Source: Fibrobacter sp.
Lineage (GTDB): Bacteria; Fibrobacterota; Fibrobacteria; Fibrobacterales; Fibrobacteraceae
Direction of reading: 5' to 3'
Length of the DNA stretch: 59,108 nt
NCBI GenBank assembly: GCA_017503015.1
Contig: JAFVTX010000023.1
Location: 1-59,108, forward strand
Shown: piece after piece, positions 40,428 to 47,504 of the stretch
Numbering within the stretch: position 1 is the stretch's first letter
Layout: each line of letters opens with the position of its first letter
Notes under the pieces: generated by a model
What the model saw: the letters and a program-made list of their open reading frames with translations, nothing else
Databases searched by the model: none
Told to the model about the DNA's origin: nothing
Made by a program: the position numbers and the translations under genes

Positions 40428-41879
40428 ATGTTCTACCGTCAATCTCGTGACACATTTATCCGTTCCATTGGTGAATACAGCTATATCTATAGTCAGCTTA
40501 CCAAACACGACCGCACATACACTCAAGAAGGCAGGGCCTTCCTTGAAGTTCTTTCCCGCGATCCACAAAGTCTTGATGCCTTGGCTGCCAAAGCAAGTGA
40601 ATACTTCGAGGGCGTTGCCCCAGCAAACATCAAAGAAGACTTGAGGGAAGTTCTAGATTCCCTAGTTGCCGATCGTTATCTGGTTTCCGGCAATACTGCC
40701 GAAGAATGTGCCGCCAAGGATACATATTTTAGTTATGCGGAAAATCCGAAAACTTTGTTCACCTACAACGCCCAGCAAAATCCTGACGACGACAAACTCT
40801 ATTCTGACACCCAGGAGGTGCTGGGCGTACATTATCGGGAACATCCACAAATACATAGTTGCCAAATTGAAACGACTAATCGTTGCAATGAACGATGTAT
40901 CCATTGCTACATTCCCCATGAATTGAAGAATGTAGTGTTACCCTACGAAGTGATTGAAAGCGTCTTGCAACAATTACACGATTTAGGCGTGCTAGGATTG
41001 ACTCTCTCTGGTGGAGAATTTTTCACGCACCCCGATGCCGAAAAAATATTGCGCAAGGCTCGTGAACTCGACTTCAGTTTCTATGTGCTGTCAAATATCG
41101 CATTACTCACATCGCGCATGATAGATGTACTTAAAGAAGTCAATCCGAGTTACGTGCAGACTTCGCTTTATAGCGTTAATCCCGAAGAGCATGACCACAT
41201 CACCCAATTGAAGGGTTCTTGCGAAAAGACTAAGGCTGCGATAGAAGCTTTGATTGCAGCGAATATCCCCGTACAAATCAGTTGCCCTGTAATGAAGACT
41301 AATTATCACACTTATAAGGATGTCTTGAAATACGCTTACGAGCGTAATTGTAAAGCTCAGACCGACTATGTGATGATGGCCCGATACGATTTTACTACAG
41401 ATAATCTTGCCGAACGATTGACAATGGAGCAGACGGAAGAACTTCTCAAAGACATTATCCAGTTCGACAAGGATTATCTTGACTTTACCGATACCCCTGT
41501 GCCGGAGGCTTTCCGCGAGGAATGGGGCAAGCGCCCTTTTTGTGGCGTAGGCATGGACAACCTATGCATCGCAAGCGACGGAATTGTTTACCCGTGCAGC
41601 GGTTGGCAAGGTATGGCTTGTGGCAATGTTCGCGAGCAACCCATCAAGGACATTTGGGAAAAATCCCCACAACTCAATAAGTTGCGTAAACTTACCAAGT
41701 CGGCTATTCCGCAGTGCTATGACTGCGAAGACCGTCAATTCTGTGCACCTTGCCTTGTTCGCAACTTCAACGAAAGTGGCGGCGACTATTTGAAGGTGGC
41801 TCCGCATTTTTGCAAGGCTGCTCACTTAAACCGCAAACTTGTAGAGGAAGCCAAGGCGAAACGGACGATTTTAAAATGA
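40428..41879 (+). CDS. Radical SAM/SPASM peptide maturase with PqqD-like leader-binding domain
   Basis: 483 residues. Residues ~1-100 look like a PqqD-type RRE domain (RTYTQEGRAFLEVLSRDPQS and EVLDSLVADRYLVSG) that grips precursor leaders. The radical SAM cluster motif CNERCIHC sits at residues 153-160, followed by LGLTLSGGEFF (GGE motif). The SPASM part has CGVGMDNLCIASDGIVYPC, then CYDCEDRQFCAPC and a final HFC, for auxiliary iron-sulfur clusters. Enzymes of this build make carbon-sulfur or carbon-carbon links in peptides. It is intact and starts 4 bases after the previous frame's restored stop. Confidence 0.9.
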   Translation: MFYRQSRDTFIRSIGEYSYIYSQLTKHDRTYTQEGRAFLEVLSRDPQSLDALAAKASEYFEGVAPANIKEDLREVLDSLVADRYLVSGNTAEECAAKDTYFSYAENPKTLFTYNAQQNPDDDKLYSDTQEVLGVHYREHPQIHSCQIETTNRCNERCIHCYIPHELKNVVLPYEVIESVLQQLHDLGVLGLTLSGGEFFTHPDAEKILRKARELDFSFYVLSNIALLTSRMIDVLKEVNPSYVQTSLYSVNPEEHDHITQLKGSCEKTKAAIEALIAANIPVQISCPVMKTNYHTYKDVLKYAYERNCKAQTDYVMMARYDFTTDNLAERLTMEQTEELLKDIIQFDKDYLDFTDTPVPEAFREEWGKRPFCGVGMDNLCIASDGIVYPCSGWQGMACGNVREQPIKDIWEKSPQLNKLRKLTKSAIPQCYDCEDRQFCAPCLVRNFNESGGDYLKVAPHFCKAAHLNRKLVEEAKAKRTILK

Positions 41880-42676
41880 TGACGGACTATCATGTTCATA
41901 TTGGTCAATGGAACGATGTCTATTTTAAGGCAGAAGATATTTTCTATGCCTTGAAAAAAAATGGCATTGGCGAATGCTGGTTTTCTTCTACAACCAGTTG
42001 CTTGTATTCAAAAACAATTGTCGCAGGGAAAAGCGATGCCGAGGTCTTAAATCATGAGGAACTTTATCTAAAAATCCGCGAAGAAGTCGTGTCCGCCTTG
42101 GAATATGCGCAAACAATAGATTTCAAGGCTCATGCCCTTTATTGGGTTGTTCCCGATATTGTCAAAAGCGGCATTGGCATTGAGCGGGCAATGACAGAAT
42201 GCCCTTACGATGGTTTCAAGTTACACCCTCGCGCTCAAGAGTGGAAACTTGACGATCCCGTAACTGTAAATTTTACGGAAGAGTTCTTTTCGTATGCGGA
42301 AAAACAAAATTTGCGTATTTTGATTCATACAGGGGCCAGTGGCGATGATTCGCCGAAACGATTCGAGCATTTTATCAAAACGCATCCAAAATGCCTTGTT
42401 CAGCTTGCACATTTGAAAGACCTAGATGCTCAGGAATATATGCTAAAAAATTACCCTAATGTAGTGGTCGATTCCTCTTTTGCCGGCGAGAACGAAATTG
42501 GAGCACTTGTAGGTGACGGCATCGAACGCAAGCGAATCCTTTGGGGGACCGATATGCCAGTTACCTATTGGTGGTATAATGTCCTCGGAAAAGAAAAAAT
42601 TCCGAGTATAGGAAAAGAAGTGTTGACCGAGTTTTATAAGAGAAATCATTATCCGACCGCATCACAATCACTTTAA
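41876..42676 (+). CDS. Amidohydrolase-family metalloenzyme
   Basis: 266 residues. The start overlaps the maturase stop (ATGATGA); either ATG is possible. DYHVHIGQWND gives the HxH metal motif, followed by LRILIHTG, VQLAHLKD and ILWGTDMPVT with the late Asp. This is the amidohydrolase-2 TIM-barrel family (hydrolases and decarboxylases on small carboxylic or amide compounds). Its place directly behind the maturase suggests it modifies or processes the peptide or supplies a substrate, but the family is broad. It ends 18 bases before the M15-type gene. Confidence 0.82.
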   Translation: MMTDYHVHIGQWNDVYFKAEDIFYALKKNGIGECWFSSTTSCLYSKTIVAGKSDAEVLNHEELYLKIREEVVSALEYAQTIDFKAHALYWVVPDIVKSGIGIERAMTECPYDGFKLHPRAQEWKLDDPVTVNFTEEFFSYAEKQNLRILIHTGASGDDSPKRFEHFIKTHPKCLVQLAHLKDLDAQEYMLKNYPNVVVDSSFAGENEIGALVGDGIERKRILWGTDMPVTYWWYNVLGKEKIPSIGKEVLTEFYKRNHYPTASQSL

Positions 42677-42694
42677 TTTTACAGGGAAGATGCC

Positions 42695-43414
42695 ATGAGC
42701 ACTGTATTTATCATCCTTCTCGTAATCTTGCTGATTATCGTTGGCATAATATTGCTCGTCAATATTGGCATCCGATTCGCTATATTCACCGCCAGCGCCG
42801 TCATCGACATTGTCAAGAGCCCCGCATCGCTGTTTTTTATCATGTGCTTCATAGGGTTCGCCATTTTCGTACTTGTCGATATGAAAAAATCTCCGAGTGG
42901 TTCGTCCTACGATCACGGCAACGATATTCCTGTAGCTACAGAATACAAGCAGTCCCACCCCGAAGAAACCTATCAGAAACCCGACGAGAGAACATATAAG
43001 CAAACTGACGATACTGAGCCTTCCATAGACAACGTCAACTACGATGTCCCTCTCCAAACAGGGTCAAACCATGACTACATCATGGAGAACACTTTCCAAA
43101 AACCAGGTGTCGTCATGGAACTTACCCCTCAACTCGAAAGCGGCCTCGTCTATGCCATAAAGGTGTTCAAGAGCCAGTTCGGACCAGACTTCTCACCTAC
43201 CATCATCTCCGCCCGTGACTCCTACCATATACACGACCGGTGGTCACCCCATAGGTATGGACAAGCTGTCGATATCAGTCTCGCTGACCTCCCCCTGAAC
43301 CAGAGAAGACGTGTAGTCAGAATCCTCGAAGGCACCCTACCCAAAGACTACAAGGTAAGATGGGAAGACAAGTACCTCTCAAATGAACATATCCACCTCC
43401 AATTCAGACTCTAA
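42695..43414 (+). CDS. Membrane-anchored M15-like peptidase
   Basis: 239 residues. The first ~65 residues are the two-helix membrane module shared with the truncated gene at 37710, nearly identical in DNA (ATG plus ~150 bases). A polar linker follows. The C-terminal ~95 residues carry SPHRYGQAVD (H-x6-D) and NEHIHLQF, the zinc and catalytic pattern of peptidase M15 and D-Ala-D-Ala carboxypeptidases. It probably cuts peptidoglycan peptides in the periplasm. A role in processing the neighbouring RiPP is possible but unproven. Confidence 0.75.
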   Translation: MSTVFIILLVILLIIVGIILLVNIGIRFAIFTASAVIDIVKSPASLFFIMCFIGFAIFVLVDMKKSPSGSSYDHGNDIPVATEYKQSHPEETYQKPDERTYKQTDDTEPSIDNVNYDVPLQTGSNHDYIMENTFQKPGVVMELTPQLESGLVYAIKVFKSQFGPDFSPTIISARDSYHIHDRWSPHRYGQAVDISLADLPLNQRRRVVRILEGTLPKDYKVRWEDKYLSNEHIHLQFRL

Positions 43415-43418
43415 CATC

Positions 43419-44126
43419 ATGAAACACGCAATCATTCTCATAATCGGCATCCTGGCAACCTCCGCGTTCGCCGAGTTTGTGCCTACATACATGACAGAAG
43501 CCGACTCTGGAAAGGCCGACACAGTAAACATGAATGTGACCAAAGTGTACGGCTCAGGTATCGCATTCCACGAGCACTACATCGTTACCACTGGTGACGT
43601 CGCTCGTCACGCTAAGAAACTGGCTGCCATAGTTGTTATGGTCAACAACACCCCTGTTGTAGCCAGGGTGGAACGCTCCGCAGACACTCTTTTCAACAAA
43701 GATAAGAACGAGTACCTCAACATGGCTATTCTCCAAGTTGACAACGATGTTCCACTAAACGCATGTAAAATCGAAGAGAGACTAATCAAGGTCGGTGAAC
43801 TCGTAACCGTCACTGGCTTCCCTGAGGACAGTAAAAAGGTACAGGTGAAGTCCTTGCCAGCAAAAGTCGTTGCGGACTCGACATTCCCCGAACATGTAGC
43901 AAGCGCAATCAACGTGAAGTTGCCTAGCGGATTCGGCGGAGCAGCCCTGTCTAGTCACGGAAAGGTAATCGGAATGGTATTCGGGTACAGTACACGCAAG
44001 CCAAACACATCGTTCTTCTACGATGGAATTCTAATGTCGGAGTACATCTTACACAGAAACAAGCCCACGACGACAGACATATCAAAATGCGTGTATCAAG
44101 TCCGAAGCTATGTCCCGGTAGAATAA
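43419..44126 (+). CDS. Secreted trypsin-fold pseudoprotease, copy 1
   Basis: 235 residues from ATG 43419, chosen because it aligns with the start of the paralogue at 44890; signal peptide AIILIIGILATSAFA. The fold is chymotrypsin-like: GSGIAFHEHYIVTTGDV where active enzymes have TAxHV, MAILQVDND at the Asp position, and GFGGAALSSHGKVIGM where GxSGGP is expected. So both His and Ser are replaced and it should not cleave peptides. Its stop overlaps the start of the active protease (TAATG), implying a partnership, perhaps as inhibitor, chaperone or sensor. Confidence 0.7.
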   Translation: MKHAIILIIGILATSAFAEFVPTYMTEADSGKADTVNMNVTKVYGSGIAFHEHYIVTTGDVARHAKKLAAIVVMVNNTPVVARVERSADTLFNKDKNEYLNMAILQVDNDVPLNACKIEERLIKVGELVTVTGFPEDSKKVQVKSLPAKVVADSTFPEHVASAINVKLPSGFGGAALSSHGKVIGMVFGYSTRKPNTSFFYDGILMSEYILHRNKPTTTDISKCVYQVRSYVPVE

Positions 44127-44788
44127 TGATGATACGGCTAATCGGTATCATCCTTGCGTTTGCGGTCATGGCTTCTGCGGAAGGGTTTCACAACGGCACG
44201 GGGTTCTTTGTCAACTCAGAGTACATCGTGACTGCGTATCATGTCGTAGAGGATTACGACTACAATTGTTATTACGATATCCAGAACGATTCGTGCTATA
44301 AGGTACATATCGTTGATTACGATAAGGAAAGAGACATTGTTCTGTTGAAGCTGGACGAGGAACCTGTTGAAATGCCTAGGGTATGTCGTATCGCACACTC
44401 GGAATTGCCTGTCGGGGAAAAACTCACCTCGTATGGCTACGTTGAACCGTTTCTTGACCATGATTTGACCGTTATCCCTATGAACATCCGTGTTCAATAT
44501 CGTTACGACGGTGATTATAGTTATTATCGCATGACTGGAACTCTGCAGCTTGGCATGTCTGGCGGGCCAAATTTTACAACGGATGGTCGAATTGGTGGAG
44601 TGAGCAAGTCGATATCGACAATGGAGAGGAATACCAGCAACCTGGTTAAGTCTACTGAAGTAATTCGTTTCCTTCGTAAGAATGGTGTACAGGAATATCC
44701 GAACACCAAGAATGTCAAAAAATGTGTTATCAGCATCGTGAACAGTAAGAAAGTATTCAGGTCTGCTCATGATGAATGGGGGGTGTAA
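44126..44788 (+). CDS. Secreted trypsin-like serine protease, copy 1
   Basis: 220 residues; the tandem copy suggests Met at 44129 may be the true start. A signal peptide (LIGIILAFAVMASA) is followed by the trypsin/HtrA-type fold with a full triad: TAYHVVE (His), RDIVLLKLD (Asp) and GMSGGPNF (Ser). Two Cys pairs are likely. It is translationally coupled to the pseudoprotease before it, which lacks the triad. It probably acts in the periplasm or outside on unknown substrates. Confidence 0.8.
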   Translation: MMIRLIGIILAFAVMASAEGFHNGTGFFVNSEYIVTAYHVVEDYDYNCYYDIQNDSCYKVHIVDYDKERDIVLLKLDEEPVEMPRVCRIAHSELPVGEKLTSYGYVEPFLDHDLTVIPMNIRVQYRYDGDYSYYRMTGTLQLGMSGGPNFTTDGRIGGVSKSISTMERNTSNLVKSTEVIRFLRKNGVQEYPNTKNVKKCVISIVNSKKVFRSAHDEWGV

Positions 44789-44889
44789 AAGCCTTCTTCT
44801 GTGTTTGCGAAATTTTACAACGATCTAACTTTACATTGGCGGGACTGCCATCGATAATTATATAGAGAATACAATCAACGGAGGTAATT

Positions 44890-45606
44890 ATGACGACTCT
44901 GAAACACGCACTCATCCTCATTATCGGCATCTTGGCAACTTCCGTGTTCGCCGAGATTGTACCCACCTACATGACAGAAGCCGACTCGGGAAAGGCTGAT
45001 ACTGTACATATGAAGACCACCCAGATATCTGGGACAGGCATCGCATTCAACGAGCACTACATCGTCACTACAGGAGACGTTGCACGCAATGCTGAGAAGC
45101 TTGCCGCAATTGTCGTGATGATAAATAACACACCCGTTGTAGCAAGGGTGGAACACTCTGTTGATACTGTTTTTGATAAGAGCGTAAACGAGTACCTAAA
45201 CGCTGCAATCATTCAGGTTGACAATAGTGTATCACTAACCGCATGCAAAATCGAAGATAGGGCTGTCAAAGTGGGTGAACCAGTCACGGTTACAGGATTC
45301 CTTGAAACCAACCCCAAAGTTCAAGTAAAGGCTTTTCCTGCAAAAGTCGTTGCCGACTCGACATTCCCTCATTACTTCGCACATGCACTGAATGTACGGT
45401 TGCCAGGTGGGTTCAGTGGTGCCGCAATTTCCCGTCATGGAAAAGTAATTGGAATGACATTCGGAAACAGCACACGCAAAGAAAATACATCATTCTTCTA
45501 CGATGGCATGTTAATATCGCAGTATATCATGCACAAGAACAAGCCAACCACGACAGACGTATCAAAATGTACGTATCAAGTACGAAGCTATGTCCCCGTA
45601 GAATAA
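44890..45606 (+). CDS. Secreted trypsin-fold pseudoprotease, copy 2
   Basis: 238 residues, signal peptide ALILIIGILATSVFA, with a strong GGAGG site. It is the tandem duplicate of the gene at 43419, ~75 percent alike by eye. The His position is again Asp (VTTGDV), but here the Ser region reads GFSGAAISRHGKVIGM, so the nucleophile may remain while the base is gone. Thus it too is probably inactive. It is followed, 2 bases after its stop, by the copy of the active protease. Confidence 0.7.
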   Translation: MTTLKHALILIIGILATSVFAEIVPTYMTEADSGKADTVHMKTTQISGTGIAFNEHYIVTTGDVARNAEKLAAIVVMINNTPVVARVEHSVDTVFDKSVNEYLNAAIIQVDNSVSLTACKIEDRAVKVGEPVTVTGFLETNPKVQVKAFPAKVVADSTFPHYFAHALNVRLPGGFSGAAISRHGKVIGMTFGNSTRKENTSFFYDGMLISQYIMHKNKPTTTDVSKCTYQVRSYVPVE

Positions 45607-45608
45607 TC

Positions 45609-46268
45609 ATGATACGGCTAATCGTCATCATCCTTGCTTTCGTCGCCATGACTTTCGCCGACGGCATGCGTAACGGAACTGGGTTCTTCGTTAACAGCGA
45701 GTACATCGTGACCGCATATCATGTGGTGGACACGTATGAACATGTCTGTTATTACGATATTCAGAACGATTCGTGCTACCAGGTTCATCTCGTGGATTAC
45801 GACTTGGAGTCAGACCTCGCTCTGTAGAAACTTGATGAAGTGCCTGTTGCAATGCCTATGGTATGCCGTCTTGCCCGCTCTGAGTTACCTATTGGGGAGA
45901 GGCTTACCTCTTATGGTTACCCTGACCCGTTTATTGACCATGATTTGACAATCATCCCATTGAGTATTCGTATGCAGTATCGTTACGATGGTAATTACAA
46001 CTATTATCGCATGACAGGAACATTGGTGATTGGAATGTCTGGTGGCCCCAACTTTACCAAGGATGGTCGAATTGGTGGAATGAGTAAGTCTATATCGAAT
46101 ATGGAAAGGAATACTAGCAACCTTGTGAAGTCTACTGAAGTGCTTCGTCTGCTTCGTCAAAACGGTGTAAGGGAATATCCGAACACCCAAAATGTCAAAA
46201 AATGTGTTATCAGTATCGTGAACAGCATTGAAGTGTTCAGGTCTGCTCACCTCAGATGGGGGGTATAG
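45609..46268 (+). pseudogene. Trypsin-like serine protease, copy 2, with an internal stop
   Basis: The frame from ATG 45609 is homologous to the protease at 44126 throughout. At codon 73 a TAG (45825-45827) stands where copy 1 has TTG in LLKLDE. After it the same frame continues in good order through GMSGGPNFTKDGRIGG to the stop at 46268. A single base change explains the break. The triad His (TAYHVVD) is before and the Ser after the stop, so no active enzyme can be made without suppression. Confidence 0.85.
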
Positions 46269-46271
46269 AAT

Positions 46272-47459
46272 ATGGCAGTTTTTGAAACGCTTTTTATCTT
46301 GGCCGGTTTTTTCGTTGGCCTTGTGTCGCGGGGAGGAATGTCCCTGTTCTTGCTTCCGCTTGCCGTGGTGGCGTTCGTGCTCGCCATTATGAACAGGCCG
46401 AGCCAAACGGGTTCCAGGGCAAAGAAAATCGTGAGTTCGATTTTGTCGGCGGCATACCTTGCCGCGGTAGTTGCCGCGGTAGTTGTCTGCTCACTTGCTG
46501 CCACAGTCCCCAAAAAGGAGTCGGCAGTTGCATTGCCGGCTCGGGATGACAAGGACTTGTCCGTTCTGGAAGAGAAGGTGGATAAAGTCTATTCCATGCT
46601 TGACGACATGAAATTTGAATACAGCCTGATTGGAAAAAGCGATCTGGAGCGGGTCAAGGCGGAAATCGCCATGCATGACGACGAATTGATTGAATGCGAC
46701 CCCACAAAAGAGAAGGGTTGTATGGAATTCTCCAATTACGGGACGGAACGCGACAGCAACAGGTTTTACACGGTATCTTTGCACTGGAAGTTGCCGAGAT
46801 TCCAAGTTTATCCTAAACGGGTCTACTGGAAAATCATCAAGGGATTGTTGGGCGAGGACTTGACCGATGCCGACACAGTCCTTGATGCTAGACATTTACA
46901 AAAAATTCATAAAAGAGCCCTTTACCGTCAGGTGGAGGCATACAAGCGGTCCATTGAATCCGAACTCAGGAATTATCCCAATGACTGGTACTATGACAGC
47001 GCCCAGACGGAAGTCGCCGCCACCCTCAAATACGAGCGTATGGACAGTATAGATGTTGCGTTCGATTCACAGCTGTGGACGACCTATTATATTTCGAATG
47101 CCGGGTACGATGCCGGTGCCGCCGGAGGATACAATTACGAGTATCATCGGACCTTCTCGAAGAAAGACGGGTCGCTGGTTGATTCCACTATTTTCAATCC
47201 AGAAGAAAAGGAAAAGATTGTATCGCTTCTTCGCAAGTATGCAGAAAAATACGATGCCCGTCCCAATGCCATCGGCATGAATTTCATATTGAAGCCTTCT
47301 TTCTTGAAGGACGGTATCGGTTTTGATGGTTCCTCTTTCGAAATCGGCGAGCACACCCACGGCAGCGTGATGATCGTGGTGCCTTACAAGGAAATTCTGC
47401 CCTATATGGAACCTTGGGCCCGCCGAGAATTCGGTCTTACTGAAGGCGGAGGTTCGTAA
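46272..47459 (+). CDS. Membrane protein with DUF3298/RsiV-like domain
   Basis: 395 residues; three N-terminal membrane helices (ETLFILAGFFVGLVSRG, LFLLPLAVVAFVLAIM and ILSAAYLAAVVAAVVVC) are followed by an extracytoplasmic region. The last ~90 residues (GMNFILKPSFLKDGIGFDGS plus VMIVVPYKEILPYME) resemble DUF3298/RsiV, a domain found on anti-sigma factors and lysozyme sensors. Residues ~82-92 are encoded by a REP-like hairpin. It starts 3 bases after the broken protease gene, and no ribosome site is obvious. Confidence 0.65.
   Translation: MAVFETLFILAGFFVGLVSRGGMSLFLLPLAVVAFVLAIMNRPSQTGSRAKKIVSSILSAAYLAAVVAAVVVCSLAATVPKKESAVALPARDDKDLSVLEEKVDKVYSMLDDMKFEYSLIGKSDLERVKAEIAMHDDELIECDPTKEKGCMEFSNYGTERDSNRFYTVSLHWKLPRFQVYPKRVYWKIIKGLLGEDLTDADTVLDARHLQKIHKRALYRQVEAYKRSIESELRNYPNDWYYDSAQTEVAATLKYERMDSIDVAFDSQLWTTYYISNAGYDAGAAGGYNYEYHRTFSKKDGSLVDSTIFNPEEKEKIVSLLRKYAEKYDARPNAIGMNFILKPSFLKDGIGFDGSSFEIGEHTHGSVMIVVPYKEILPYMEPWARREFGLTEGGGS
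46518..46542. repeat. REP-like hairpin inside the coding region
   Basis: GAGTCGGCA pairs with TGCCGGCTC (one T-G) around 7 bases, followed by GGGATGAC; the reverse reads GTCATCCCGAGCCGGCA, as in dispersed palindromes. Confidence 0.5.
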
Positions 47460-47465
47460 AAATCT

Positions 47466-47494
47466 TTGACTTAGGATGGCGTCTTTTTTATATA
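47466..47494 (+). promoter_or_regulatory. Sigma70-like promoter, probably giving a leaderless mRNA
   Basis: TTGACT and TATATA are spaced by 17 bases. The -10 box ends 10 bases before the ATG at 47505, so transcription should begin within about 4 bases of it; there is no ribosome site. Confidence 0.6.
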
Positions 47495-47504
47495 AATTTA
47501 CGCC

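Noticed and set aside
31292-46268. Integrated prophage or transposon as the source of the accessory region
   Set aside because: I found no integrase, transposase, structural phage gene, tRNA end or flanking direct repeats; the only long repeat lies inside the region.
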